Assembly (NCBI RefSeq): GCF_905171765.1
Contig: NC_053392.1
Coordinates: 31,426,192-31,490,191 of the forward strand
Direction of reading: 5' to 3'
DNA length: 64,000 bases
From: Bufo bufo
Lineage: Eukaryota; Chordata; Amphibia; Anura; Bufonidae
Below the pieces are notes generated by a model, which was not told the DNA's origin, ran no database searches, and saw only the letters and a program-made list of their open reading frames with translations. Numbering within the stretch: position 1 is the first letter of the stretch; each line of letters starts with the position of its first letter. Below are positions 1 through 10,014 of the stretch, one piece after another. The position numbers were made by a program, and so were the translations under genes.

Positions 1-1
1 A

Positions 2-1033
2 GTGTTCAGCCCCAGTGTCAGTAAATTGAAAGTTGAATTTTTAGATTTGGAAATATGGGTAAAGGGGGACCAACTGCATTGTAATACTTTTTTCAAACCA
101 GTCGCAAAAAACAGCTTTATTAGATTTGCTAGTTGCCATCTTCCTCGATGGCTGATCAATGTGCCGACCAGTCAGTTCCGGAGACTCAGGCGGAACTGTA
201 CTGATGATAACAAATTTAAGGAGGAAGTGACTGGTTTGAAACAACAATTGCTAGAAAGAGATTACCCAGTCCAGGTGATCGACAGGTCACTGGAAAAAGT
301 AAAGAAAATGGAAAGAAAAGACTTCTTTTTGGCTGGTGACCCCCAGCCACGTGACGAAACATTGAGGATTATCCTTCCATTTAATTCTCAGTATAAAATA
401 ATGGAAAGGAGCATCTGGAAACACTGGGGGCACCTATTGAATGATAAGGTAGTTGGTCCTCTCTTAAGTGAAGCACCCAAGATAACCTATACAAGGGCAA
501 GTAACTTGGCCGGTAAAATAGCTCCAACTGTGAAAGTGAAGAAAGATGGCCACAAAAAAGAAAATTGGTTGGCAGTGAACGGGTTCTTCAAGTGTGGCAG
601 ATGTGCTAATCGTAAAATCACTAGTTTCCCCAAGAAAACCACAAAAGTGCAGTCTACAGTTAATTCATTTAGTTTGGAGATACAGGAATGCCTGACCTGT
701 GATTCCACAGACGTCATATATTTGCTACAATGCGGATGCAGGAAGCAATATATAGGCAGAACAAAAAAAAAGCTCAAAAAGAGAGTAGCGGAACACGTGG
801 CAAACATCAAGAAAGGCCTAGAGACACACTCATTATCCAAACATTTCAAAACTGTACATAACTGTGACCCCACTGGTTTGAAATTTGTGGCTATAGAGAG
901 AGTTAAAAAAGCATGGCGAGGGGGGAACCACATCGCACATATGTCAAGACAAGAATCCCGGAGGATCTTTGAGTATGACACAATTATTCCCAGGGGCCTA
1001 AACGCCGAAATGGAGGTTTTTGGGTTCCTGTGA
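2..1033 (+). CDS. Partial PLE polyprotein: RT thumb, Cys-rich linker, GIY-YIG endonuclease
   Basis: The frame is open at the window edge and runs 343 codons to a TGA. The first 110 residues carry the PLE RT C-terminal region (a FRRLRRNC block). Residues near 195-240 form a Cys-rich linker starting CGRCANR, of the type described for Neptune PLEs. Residues near 238-300 are a GIY-YIG nuclease: VIYLLQCGC, then YIGRTKKKLKKRVAEH, where the tyrosines and the following arginine are the expected catalytic positions. In PLEs this nuclease nicks target DNA for target-primed reverse transcription. No internal stop is seen, so this part is well preserved. The RT catalytic motifs lie upstream of the window. 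The first ATG is not the start; the reading frame continues from outside. Confidence 0.85.
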   Translation: MFSPSVSKLKVEFLDLEIWVKGDQLHCNTFFKPVAKNSFIRFASCHLPRWLINVPTSQFRRLRRNCTDDNKFKEEVTGLKQQLLERDYPVQVIDRSLEKVKKMERKDFFLAGDPQPRDETLRIILPFNSQYKIMERSIWKHWGHLLNDKVVGPLLSEAPKITYTRASNLAGKIAPTVKVKKDGHKKENWLAVNGFFKCGRCANRKITSFPKKTTKVQSTVNSFSLEIQECLTCDSTDVIYLLQCGCRKQYIGRTKKKLKKRVAEHVANIKKGLETHSLSKHFKTVHNCDPTGLKFVAIERVKKAWRGGNHIAHMSRQESRRIFEYDTIIPRGLNAEMEVFGFL

Positions 1034-1565
1034 GGGAGGTTGTCCAGTATGGATGGGACATCGCAGTTTGGCCGTTTATCGACACTGTGATCTCCCCTCC
1101 TTGCCGGACGGTTCCTCTAGGCTACATTAGTCAATTATCCCCGCCATTTGTTTTCGGATGAATATTATTTGTCTTCGGATGAATATCATAGCATCCCTGG
1201 ATGAATATCTCTTCTTCAACATGAAAATCGCAATAAAAAACGCAATACACTTATATGCGTTTTTAATGCGTTTTTTGTGCGGTTATTCATATATGATGTA
1301 GGACCTTGCAGTCTTCTCCATTATCTATTTTTAATGCATTTTTTATGTATTTTTATATGGTAGGGCATGTACTATGTAGGGGTGTATTTATTGTTTTAAC
1401 TTTTTAGAATGAGTTAATAAAGGTATGCATGACTAACATATTGAGAATGGGAACCCATTCCACAGGGGTTAAATCCACTCCATATAGTACAAATCCACAA
1501 GGAATATGGAGGAATGTGGGCGGAGGTATCCCATATATAAGGAGTGAGGATCCGCTCACTCAGTT
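1034..1565 (+). other. PLE-1 3' untranslated tail, no gene
   Basis: AT-rich non-coding sequence after the PLE-1 stop. It holds several short near-repeats of the type TGCGTTTTTAATGCGTTTTT around 1253-1345 and an AATAAAGG polyadenylation-like hexamer near 1418. No ORF with family resemblance is present. Confidence 0.5.
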
Positions 1566-1608
1566 GGCCACTGAGGAAGGGGTGCAAGACCCCGAAACGC
1601 GTCTGGCG
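1566..1608 (+). ncRNA. Hammerhead ribozyme-like motif in PLE-1 tail
   Basis: CTGAGGA (1571-1577) fits the hammerhead core CUGANGA. It is followed by a stem II GGGG...CCCC closing a short loop, then GAAAC and GCGTC. The NUH cleavage triplet would be GTC (1601-1603). Stem I can form between GCCA (1567-1570) and TGGC (1604-1607). PLEs are known to carry minimal type I hammerheads with a tiny stem III, which is what ACGCGT would form here. Cleavage activity is inferred, not shown. Confidence 0.6.
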
Positions 1609-1929
1609 GTTTAGAGTGAGCGTGGATTCATCTAAAGAAAAAGAAAGCCGGCAACCAAAGGAGCAAAGTTATTAAAGTAGCTCTGACCGAAAGACTGGAG
1701 AGCAGTCGCGCAACATTTACGTCACACGAGCGTGCATCTGGTCCCCTAGGCAACCAGGTCACGTGGGACGCCACGCACAGGCCGAGCACACCGCTGGTGT
1801 GCGGCCACCTGGGATCTATGCTGTGGAAGAAACAGTGAAGACGGGTAAGACCGGGCTCGTTTATGAGCATTGCTATTTTGTGGAAGAAAGTGTGAGTTAG
1901 CCCACCACTGTGGGCGTTATACCACAAGT

Positions 1930-2043
1930 GTGCCGGACAGTGATCTGGGCCATTATACTATATCATTGTGCCTGACAGTGAATTGGGCTACTACAGTATA
2001 TCATTGTGCCGGACATGAACTGGGCTATCACACTATTATACCA
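1930..2043. repeat. 38-bp tandem repeat, three copies
   Basis: Three head-to-tail units start at 1930, 1968 and 2006, each opening with GTGCC(G/T)GACA and ending in a TATCATT or TATACCA block. The third copy has a small indel. They lie in the presumed PLE-1 tail. Confidence 0.65.
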
Positions 2044-2392
2044 CTGCTGGTTAATTTGAGTCTGGACAGAGCGTCACAGAACTTGTGATAGAATTGACAC
2101 GTGCTCTATCCTATTGTGATATCACCTTCAGGGACTAGGAACGTTATTCCCTGATTGGGACTTTGCCGCTACGCGGTTTTGTTGCGATCATTTGGTGTTT
2201 GCCGCAGAGACTGAGCGTCGGTTATACAGGTTCTCACACCTATTTCCATCTGTATACGTGGTATATGAATTTTATGTATTGTTTTAGGGTATGTTCTTAA
2301 TATTTTAGTATATTAAAGTGTATCATCACTATCACTGCTTGTGTTTTCCTTTTGAGTGTGCCCCCTCATACTTGTTTTTTACTTATAGTAGG

Positions 2393-4450
2393 ATTTGTGA
2401 CCATAATGAATAGGTCATCAGCGAAGGCTGCTGTTTTATGTTCGAAACCACCCACTCGCATACCTTGAATCCCCCTCTCTCTCCTAATAGCCTGTAAAAG
2501 AGTTTCCATGACTAAAACAAATAGGGGAGAGAGGGGACATCCCTGTCTCGTCCCGTTGCGAATAGCAAGGGGAGAGAGAGTTGTTAACGATAACAGAGGC
2601 TGATGCGTTAAAGTAAAGGGAACTTACAGCATTAATGAATTGATCTGGAATCCCAAACGTGTGTAGCACTTTATTCATGTAATCCCAGTCAACTCTGTCA
2701 AAAGCCTTCTCAGCATCAGTGCTGAGAAGGATCATTGGATGGTTGTATCTTTCTTTTTGCATAATATATGCAGTTAAGTACTCTTGATGTGTTCTCCTTG
2801 CCCTCCCTGCCCTTCACGAAGCCTACTTGATCTTTATTGACCAATGTGGGAAGTAAGTCTGAGAGGCGTATCGCATGCATCTTTGCTAGAATCTTTAAAT
2901 CTAAATTTAGCAAGGAAATCGGACGACAATTTGCGCAGTTGGAGCTGTCTTTTCCCTCTTTAGGAATCAAAGAGATATGGGCTCTAGTCATATCTATTGA
3001 CATTGGGGTACCCAGCAGAGAGTTGTTACAGACTTTGAGCAAATGAGGGCCTAAGGTATCTGATAACGACCAATAATATAAGGCCGGGAGGCCATCAGGG
3101 CCTGGGCATTTCCCTTTAGGGAGCTGTTTGATAGCGGTTTCTAGTTCTTTCAAGGTGAAGGGCGTTTGTAATGCTAGGGTCTGCTTTTCGGAAAGGGCAG
3201 GAGGGGAAAGGCTGTAGATTGTATAGCGAATGGTAAAATTCTCTAAATTTGGCAGCTATGGATGAGGTAGTGAAGGCCGTTTCACCATTTGCTGATTTAA
3301 TTTTGTGAATGTAGTTAAGGGACTTTCTCTGTTTAATACGTTGCATCATAAATTTAGATGCTCTATCCTCATTAGCATAATATTTAAATTGTGCTTGGAG
3401 ATAATATTTGGCTGAGGCAACGTTTAATACGTTTTTTAGGGCTTCGCGGAGTCTGTTAAATCTTTATATAGTGTTTCTGACAGGGACCTTTTGTGTAGGG
3501 ATTCAAGATGTTGAATTTTATTTAGCAAGCTATCTATCTGAAGCCTTCTGGCTTTTTTAATCCTAGCTCCCATGGATATGAAGTGGGCTTTATGAGCATC
3601 CCATAGTACTTGTTGAGAGGTTACTGAGCCAGTATTCAGGGAGAAAAACTCCTTTAACACTTTTTGTGTTTGTGTCAGGGGATCTCCAGGCGAAAATAGT
3701 TCATTGTTCATGTAATCGCCATCTAAAGGGGCGAGTATCAGAGGTGGGCATATCTATTGTGAAGAATACAGGGGAGTGATCCGATAAATACATCAAACCT
3801 ATACTGGCCAGGTTACAAAATTGGAGATGTTCTTTTGAGATAAATAGGTAGTCAATTCTGTGGTAGGACCCATGAACTGGCGAAAAGAAGGAATAGTCAC
3901 ATGTTTTTGGATTAAAGAGTCTCCAGACATCACAAACAGACCAATCATGAAGGTATTTTTTTAGATGTCTGAGAGCTTTGGCGGATATAGCAGATTTTTT
4001 AGAGGTGGAGTCAAGTTCTGGCTCAAGCGCAATATTAAAATCACCGCCTAGAATCACTATACCCTCTTTGTGTGGCTCTAATAACGAAAGGACTTCTGTT
4101 ATCCAAGTAACCTGACCAGTATTGGGTGCGTAAAGATTGATAAAGGTATACACCTGGTTAGCAATAGACCCTTTAAGCAAAATGTACCTTCCCTCAACAT
4201 CTTGAATATGGTGGAGATATGAGAATGGAAGGTCTTTCCTTATCCCTATGCTTACGCCCTTGGAGGCTGAGGATCCCACTCCACAATGGAACCAATTTGA
4301 ATATAAAGATCTCGTGAGATTCAGGTATCTATCAAATTTAAAGTGGATTTATTGGAGGAAAATGATTGAACATTTTTCTTTTTTTAGGTAAGAGAAAACC
4401 TGACTACCTTTAGAGGGGGAGTTAAAACCCTTCACGTTGAAGGAAGCCAT
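2393..4450 (-). pseudogene. L1 (Tx1-like) ORF2: APE endonuclease and RT, truncated and broken
   Basis: Reading the minus strand from an ATG at 4450, the product starts MASFNVKGFN, the usual start of an L1/Tx1 apurinic-like endonuclease. It keeps GGDFNIA, YHRIDYLF and LSDHSPV, which mark the nuclease active site. A TAA interrupts it soon after the start, where the family has glutamate. RT follows in pieces: a KCPGPDGLP block, RPISLLNLDLK, KAFDRVDW (motif A) and finally AFADDLF (2414-2425). A frameshift lies in the GMSPLSP block. The sequence then stops at about 2393, so the rest of RT and the C-terminal domain are missing. The matching ORF1 is at 11009-12037, on the other side of the DIRS insertion. 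Confidence 0.85.
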
Positions 4451-4746
4451 ACGGATGCTAGCCGTGGTTCAACGTAAAGGGTGTGGTGGGAAAGCATATT
4501 ACTGATAGTGAGCAGGCTAAAAAGATATAGAAAGATATCAAATAGCACTCAGCCTCCCCGGGAGAAGCAGTCCATGTAGTCCACGCGTGGGTTGAAGAAC
4601 ATGTATGGATGTCACAGTACCTGAGATTAAGACAGCAACAAAGGGAAAAAATAAGAACATAAAATAATACATAACAAGACCAGGGTAAACACTAATCCAG
4701 CAGAGCATAAGAGCTCTAAGAACTTGTAAGGGGTGGAATATATAAA
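4451..4746 (-). other. L1 inter-ORF spacer, left part
   Basis: About 300 bp between the ORF2 start and the DIRS left end. No ORF or structured motif stands out. It continues on the far side of the DIRS element at 10015. Confidence 0.45.
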
Positions 4747-4756
4747 TTTCCCCTCA

Positions 4757-4853
4757 CCCATGATGGCACCCCATGTGACCAGGGACCTCCCATCCAGGAC
4801 AGGAAACCTGAGAAGATAAAAGGTTCACATCCTCACCAAGCACCAGTTCAGGT
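4757..4853. repeat. DIRS left inverted terminal repeat
   Basis: Reverse complement of about 9876-9976: both read ACCCATGA(T/C)GGCACCCCATG and continue through CCAGGGACCTCCCATCC to CACCAAGCACCAGT with few differences. Confidence 0.85.
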
Positions 4854-5279
4854 TTCCTGTCCTCCAGATAGGAAGTTCCTGGGAAGTTCTTAAGGATGGT
4901 TCTCACCTGCAGCTGGGGGGAGGCCCAGGTTCTGATCCGGTAGGTGGCCTCCCCCAGGTGGCTGAAGGCTCTCCGGGCTGCTGCCTATAGTCTTCCTTTC
5001 CCCCGCATTCCAGGGCCGATCCTGAGGGAGCCACCGTGGCCGTGTTCAGGCGACTTCTCTCATGCTGTTCGGCGTCTTTGCCCGGCTTCCTGTTGGCGTC
5101 AGGGAGGCATCTGCGCATGCGCGCGCCTCCTACTCGGTGGAGCTTAACCCGGAAGTAGGGAAAAAAGCGCCGGAATAGCCTAGGCGCGTCCTTTAAAATA
5201 TAAATGTGGCTGCGGGGGGAATCCAGCCAGCCGATGTAGCACACAGTGCTGTGCTTAAGAGGCTCTCTTTCCAGCAAAA

Positions 5280-5381
5280 ATGTCTGAGCCAGCAGATGGA
5301 CGGGCCGAACCCCTGGAACCCTCGAGGCCTGCTAGTCCGGTACCAGTCCTGAGGAGTGTGGACAAAGATCAGTGGTGAGGT
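5280..5381 (+). CDS. Possible first segment of DIRS gag
   Basis: A short frame begins at an ATG (5280) with MSEPADGRAEPLEPSRP and stops at TGA after 33 codons. It precedes the main gag-like frame. A GTGAGG lies just before the stop and a pyrimidine-poor TTTTAG follows about 50 bp later, which could be a tiny intron or a decayed junction. Function is not recognisable by itself; the assignment rests on position at the 5' side of a DIRS element. Confidence 0.35.
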
Positions 5382-5543
5382 GGATCTTTTTTATTGATGG
5401 GGTGTTGTTTGTTTGGCATGTTTTAGGTTGCAAAGACCCCCCAAAAAGCGGCTTCAAAAACGAAACATAAGGAGTGTGCGGGATACAGAGTGGCCCTGGC
5501 ATTCTCTTATTCTAAACCATTATGAACGCCGTATATTGATAAG

Positions 5544-6161
5544 TTGGTGGCAGAGGAATCTCAGAGCCTATCCAAAAACATGAGGTCCTTAATAAGATCT
5601 GAGGTCAGGGCCTCCTTAAAGTCATTGAATAAAAGCCGCCATAAGTCACCAGAGAAGTCCCTGGAGGTTAGGGATTTTGATATAGACCTTTCCGACATGG
5701 AGGAAAGAGAAGCGGGTCAGTTATTTTCTAATGACGCTACATCGTCAGAAGATGAGGAAGCAGGGAGTTCCTTTTTTTTACCTGAGGACACCCAAAACCT
5801 TCATAAAGCTGTCAGAGAGACAATGCAACTGGAAGATGTGAAGCAGGCTAAGTCTACAGCAGATCTAGCTTTTCAGGGATTAGGCCCCAGGAAGCATAGG
5901 GTTTTCACCATTCACGAAAACGTCCAAGCATTAATTAGAAAGGAATGGAAAAATCCTGATAGGAAGTTTTTTATCCTAAATTCAGTTAAAAGGAAATATC
6001 CCTTTGATGAGAAAGTAGCAGCTATTTGGGACAAGGCCCCTGCAGTAGACGCTCCGGTAGCAAAGATCGCCAAGAAGTCTGCTCTACCGTTTGATGATTT
6101 GGGTAGCCTGTCTGACCCTTTAGACAAAAAAAGCAGATTTTTATTTAAAGAAGGCGTGTGA
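5544..6161 (+). CDS. DIRS gag-like ORF
   Basis: A 205-codon frame upstream of the RT. It is rich in charged residues, with an acidic stretch (SSEDEEAGSS, near residues 65-75) and a Lys-rich middle. No zinc knuckle is visible, in line with DIRS gag proteins, which often lack one. The frame closes at 6161 and about 300 bp of similar but out-of-frame coding sequence follow before the RT frame (6162-6467), so gag is probably shortened by a frameshift. Its role would be packaging of element RNA, inferred from position only. Confidence 0.55.
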   Translation: MVAEESQSLSKNMRSLIRSEVRASLKSLNKSRHKSPEKSLEVRDFDIDLSDMEEREAGQLFSNDATSSEDEEAGSSFFLPEDTQNLHKAVRETMQLEDVKQAKSTADLAFQGLGPRKHRVFTIHENVQALIRKEWKNPDRKFFILNSVKRKYPFDEKVAAIWDKAPAVDAPVAKIAKKSALPFDDLGSLSDPLDKKSRFLFKEGV

Positions 6162-6467
6162 ATCGTCCTCTGCCTGCCTGAGACCTGCTGTCGCAGCATC
6201 ATGGCATTCAAGATCACTGCATATCTGGTTGGAACAGTTAGAACAGCATCTCAGTGAAAAAAAGCCAAGAGAGGAAGTTTTGGCCTCCCTTCCTACCTTT
6301 TTAAGGCCGCCGACTTTCTAGCAGATGCCTCCACGGATATGATTAGGTTTTCGGCCAGATCATCTGCCATGTCCAATGCGGCTAGGAGAGCTATCTGGCT
6401 GAAATCCTGAAAAGCAGATCAGGGCTCGAAGGTCAGACTGTGCTCTATCCCTTGTGAGGGTCGTCTC

Positions 6468-8549
6468 TTGACGACATACTTGAAAAAGCCTCAGACAAAA
6501 AGAAGGGCTTTCCGGTTTCTCAACGCCCCCCCCCCTTTTTTCGTAGATACCAGAATAAAAAACAAAGGGGTAGACAGTACGACAGAAGGGAAAAGGATAG
6601 ATTTCCTAAGAAATCCAGCGGTTTCCTTTTTAAGCCCCAGGACCCAAGACCTAAGGATAAGCAATGACGCCGAATCTCTGGTAGGGGGAAGATTATCTCT
6701 TTTTCTCCCAGCCTGGAAAACGGTAACCAAAAACGGTTGGATCCTGGGAGGTATTGGAGAAGGGTTCCGGTTAGAGTTTCTGACCATTCCCCGGGATTCA
6801 TTCGTTCAGACAGACTGCCCCAAGGACCAAATCAAAAGACGGGCCTTAGAGTCAGAGGTGTTGCTTCTTCTACGGAAAGGGGTAGTAGTCCCGGTTCCAC
6901 AGGCAGAGAGGGGCAAGGGATTTTACTCTCCTCTTTTTTTAGTGAAAAAACCCAATAGCTCCTTCCGAGTAATCCTAAACTTAAAGAAACTAAACAGGTT
7001 CCTCAAATACAAGAAGTTTTGCATGGAGACCATAAGATCAACCATAGATCTCCTAGCAAGAGATTGCTGGATGGCGACTCTGGACTTAGAGGACACATAT
7101 TACCATGTGCCAATTCATGTGTCCTCCCAAAATTTTTTAAGGACAACGATCTGGGTTCAGGGAGAGTGTCTACACCTGCAGTACAAAGCCCTACCTTTTG
7201 GGGTTTCACAAGCCCCCAGAATCTTTACAAAAGTGATTGCGGAGGTGGCTTCCTTTCTAAGATTGTCAGAGGTTCCGTTGCTGCCATATCTAGACGACTT
7301 CCTGTTTATTTCCCAGACCAAAGAAAAGTTAAAACAAAACATCAGTGTTTCCTGCTCCCTGTTAAAAAACCTGGGCTGGAAAATAAAGTGGAAAAAGTCT
7401 TGCCTGTCACCATCTCAGACTTGTGTGTTTTTAGGCATCCTGTTAGATTCCCGGGTAGAAAAAACATTCCTCCCGTCCACCAAGATAATCTCCATCAGGG
7501 AACACGTTTGGGATCTTTTCAGGTCCTACCTCTGCTCGTTCAGAAGGGCAATGGCAGTACTGGGCCACCTGACAGCAACAATTCCGGCTGTCCCATATGC
7601 GCAGGCCCATACAAGGAAGCTACAGTCATGCATCCTGCACCAATGGGACGGCTGCAATCAGTCGTTAGACCGGTCTTTCCATTTATCCACGGAAGCGAGG
7701 ATGTCTCTTCTTTCGTGGACAGTGCCAGAGAATCTTTCAGCAGGGGTACCCTGGTCTTTTCAGGATCCAATGCTAATAACTGCGGATGCCAGCCCATGGG
7801 GGTGGGGGGCTAACTCGGAGAACAAAGGTTGGCAAGGGAGGTGGGATTTGAACACCAGGAAAGCCACCTCAAACTTCAAAGAACTAAAGGCAGTGGAAAA
7901 GGTGTTAAAAGCGATAGTTCCGGACATATCCCACAAGAAAATAATAACAACAGTCGCATACGTCAACTATCAAGGTGGAACCAGGGTATCTTCTCTGGAA
8001 ATACTCTGTCACCAGATTTTTCAGCTAGCAGAACAGAAACATCTATCCCTGTCGGCAGTCCACATAAAAGGGAAGGAGAACATAGTGGCCGATTTTCTGA
8101 GCCGCGTCCAGCTAAAACAGGGAGATTGGTGTCTAAACCCAGAGGTATTCTCCCAGTTAACTCAAAAATTCGGCCTCCCCACAGTAGACCTGTTTGCCTC
8201 CAGGAAGAACAAGAAAGTAGAGAGATTCTTCTCCCTAAATCGTTTGGACGATCCAACAGCCCTAGACGGATTGGCACAGCACTGGTCTCAGGAGGAGGGT
8301 TATGCCTTCCCTCCTTTTTCCCTAATTCCACAGGTCCTAAAGAAAGTCCAGAGGGAGAAAGCGATAATTACCCTAGTTGCCCCAGTATGGCCGAAAAGGT
8401 CCTGGTACTCCTGCCTCCTAGACTTAGCGATAGCCCCCCCATGGATTCTACCTCAGCGGGATGATCTATTGTATCAAGGCCCAATCCTGCATCCCAATCC
8501 AAAAATCTTGCACCTGGCAGTGTGGAGACTGAAAGGGGGATTTGGTTAG
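6468..8549 (+). CDS. DIRS reverse transcriptase-RNase H
   Basis: A 693-codon uninterrupted frame. RT motifs run from LEDTYYHVPIH (motif A region, near residue 205) through ALPFGVSQAP to the catalytic PYLDDFLF (near residue 275). An RNase H domain follows with ITADASPWGWG (near residue 440), ELKAVEKVLK and a VADFLSR end motif. The distal part holds VDLFASRKNKKVERFFSL and APVWPKRSWYSCLLDL, a C-terminal region typical of DIRS-family polyproteins. It would copy element RNA into the circular DNA that the recombinase inserts. The N-terminal start is uncertain because the frame opens in the gag-RT junction. Confidence 0.9.
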   Translation: MTTYLKKPQTKRRAFRFLNAPPPFFVDTRIKNKGVDSTTEGKRIDFLRNPAVSFLSPRTQDLRISNDAESLVGGRLSLFLPAWKTVTKNGWILGGIGEGFRLEFLTIPRDSFVQTDCPKDQIKRRALESEVLLLLRKGVVVPVPQAERGKGFYSPLFLVKKPNSSFRVILNLKKLNRFLKYKKFCMETIRSTIDLLARDCWMATLDLEDTYYHVPIHVSSQNFLRTTIWVQGECLHLQYKALPFGVSQAPRIFTKVIAEVASFLRLSEVPLLPYLDDFLFISQTKEKLKQNISVSCSLLKNLGWKIKWKKSCLSPSQTCVFLGILLDSRVEKTFLPSTKIISIREHVWDLFRSYLCSFRRAMAVLGHLTATIPAVPYAQAHTRKLQSCILHQWDGCNQSLDRSFHLSTEARMSLLSWTVPENLSAGVPWSFQDPMLITADASPWGWGANSENKGWQGRWDLNTRKATSNFKELKAVEKVLKAIVPDISHKKIITTVAYVNYQGGTRVSSLEILCHQIFQLAEQKHLSLSAVHIKGKENIVADFLSRVQLKQGDWCLNPEVFSQLTQKFGLPTVDLFASRKNKKVERFFSLNRLDDPTALDGLAQHWSQEEGYAFPPFSLIPQVLKKVQREKAIITLVAPVWPKRSWYSCLLDLAIAPPWILPQRDDLLYQGPILHPNPKILHLAVWRLKGGFG

Positions 8550-9557
8550 GTCGGGGTCTGTCCCAATCAGTAGTGACCACCATTCTGGGTGGTAGGAAAG
8601 CTACTACAGCTAGGAAATATAATAAGATCTGGGAGGTCTTCTCCCTTCTTAGGGATCAATCCTGACCCCTTCTCTCCTCCAAATGTCTCAAGAGTCCTAG
8701 ACTTTCTACAAGCTGGTCTGGATAAGGGGCTTAGGGCTTCCACCCTGAGAGTGCATGTGGCAGCTTTAAGTTACTTTTTCGATATACAGCTGGCCCTTCA
8801 TCCTTGGGTAAAAAGGTTTCTTTCAGCGGCCTCCAGGATCCACCCTTCGATAAGACCTTTGTCCCCTCCTTGGGACTTAAACACGGTCTTGACGGCCCTG
8901 TCACAGAAACCTTTTGAACCCCTGTCAGAGATCCCCATAGATATGCTCTCCTTTAAAATTTCCTTTTTACTGGCCATTACTTCAGCTAGAAGGATTTCAG
9001 AGATTCAAGCCTTCTCGGCTTTTCCACCGTATACCCAGATCTTAGATGACAAAGTTATTATTAGGCCTCTCCCGTCCTTCCAGCCAAAAGTGGTTACGGA
9101 CTTCCACAGAAGTCAAGATGTTATTCTTCCATTTTTCTGCACAAATCCTTCCAATAATTTAGAAAGGGAGTATCATTGCCTGGACGTCAAAAGATGTCTG
9201 TTAACTTATTTGGAGTCTACCTCGGCCTGGAGGTTGGAAGAAAACCTCCTTATTCAGTTTTGGGGTAGAAATAAGGGGCGGAAAGTGTCTACGGCAGTCA
9301 TTGCTAGATGGGTCAAAAGGGCCATTTCCGAAGCCTACCTAGCACAGGGTCTCTCGCCCCCTTCAGGGTTTGGAGCTCACTCCACCCGAGCAGTGGCTAC
9401 GTCCTGGGCCGAGAAGGCGGATGCCTCTCTGGCTCAAATTTGTAGAGCAGCAACGTGGAGTTCTCCACATATACGTTCTTAAAGCATTACTGGCTCCAAC
9501 TTCACGCGGATACCGCCTTTGGTAAGAAGGTGCTTCAGGTGGTGGTCCCTCCCTAAT
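8543..9557 (+). pseudogene. DIRS tyrosine recombinase, frameshifted
   Basis: Phage-integrase-like recombinase that would insert the circular DNA. Its N-terminal piece is in one frame near 8543-8660, the core is the 8589-9482 frame, and the last segment is in a third frame from about 9471 to 9557. The core carries TSARRISEIQAF (first catalytic Arg), GAHSTRAVATSWA (the H-x-x-R box) and ICRAATWSS. The expected H-Y catalytic tyrosine block, KHYWLQ, lies just downstream of the 9482 stop in the shifted frame. A one- or two-base change near 9470 therefore separates the nucleophile from the rest, and the copy is probably inactive. Confidence 0.8.
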
Positions 9558-9580
9558 TTCCTCATTAATAGTCTATCTCG

Positions 9581-9660
9581 CATGGGGTGCTGTCATGGGT
9601 GAGGGGAAAACAACATTGCTTAACGGTAATTGGTTTTCTCGATACCCATGACGGCACCCC
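9581..9660. repeat. DIRS internal complementary region
   Basis: Its left half reads as the reverse complement of the left terminus (4747-4775). Its right half is the reverse complement of the right terminus (about 9957-10008). It thus spans a copy of the right-end to left-end circle junction, which DIRS elements use to rebuild both ends. Confidence 0.85.
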
Positions 9661-9875
9661 CAAAATTTTTCCATTCCCCCCCCCCAAAAAAAGGACTTTA
9701 TAGGTATTATAGTTACCTTAATAGGTTTAATATGGAGTAGCCTGCTACTCCTTGGTAAGATTCTTAGAGAAATTCCCTAATGTACAGTCTAGTTCAGAAG
9801 AGATATAATGTACCATATTGGATCTCTCTCTCACTCTCTTTTCTTACGTGTGTTCACCTCCAGAGTACTGTTTAT

Positions 9876-9976
9876 TACTATCACTGGTGCTTGGTGGGGG
9901 TGTGAACCTTTTATCTTCTCAGGTTTCCTGTCCAGGATGGGAGGTCCCTGGTCGCATGGGGTGCCGTCATGGGTAT
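9876..9976. repeat. DIRS right inverted terminal repeat
   Basis: Inverted partner of 4757-4853. The outermost 38 bp (9977-10014) are not part of the shared repeat but are matched by the internal complementary region. Confidence 0.85.
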
Positions 9977-10014
9977 CGAGAAAACCAGTTACCGGTAAGC
10001 AATGTTGTTTTCCC

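Larger units (their letters stand above)
1..2392 (+). mobile_element. Penelope-like element (PLE-1), 3' portion
   Basis: The left edge of the window lies inside a Penelope-like retroelement. It supplies the C-terminal part of the reverse transcriptase and the GIY-YIG endonuclease (2-1033), then a non-coding tail with a hammerhead-like motif (1566-1608), a 38-bp tandem repeat (1930-2043) and AT-rich sequence. The right limit is placed at about 2392 because L1 ORF2 sequence on the minus strand begins there and is cut abruptly just after the RT catalytic FADD, as expected if the PLE landed inside the L1. The left end lies outside the window, so neither target duplication nor full length can be judged. 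Confidence 0.7.
4747..10014 (+). mobile_element. DIRS-type tyrosine-recombinase retrotransposon
   Basis: A 5.27-kb element with inverted terminal repeats (about 4757-4853 and 9876-9976), an internal complementary region (9581-9660), and gag, RT-RNase H and tyrosine recombinase frames in order on the plus strand. The two halves of the internal region are the reverse complements of the extreme left and right ends, which is the diagnostic DIRS-1 arrangement. No target-site duplication is seen; instead TTTCCC is shared at 4747-4752 and 10009-10014, as expected of recombinase insertion of a circular intermediate. It sits in the spacer of a minus-strand L1. Confidence 0.88.

Noticed and set aside
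5375..5430. Spliceosomal intron in DIRS gag
   Set aside because: GTGAGG and TTTTAG are present, but the implied intron of about 50 nt is too short for a vertebrate and the tract is not convincingly pyrimidine-rich; noted only in the gag entry.
7019..7813. 264-codon plus ORF inside the DIRS pol region
   Set aside because: It overlaps the RT-RNase H frame, which has all catalytic motifs; this is an out-of-frame shadow.
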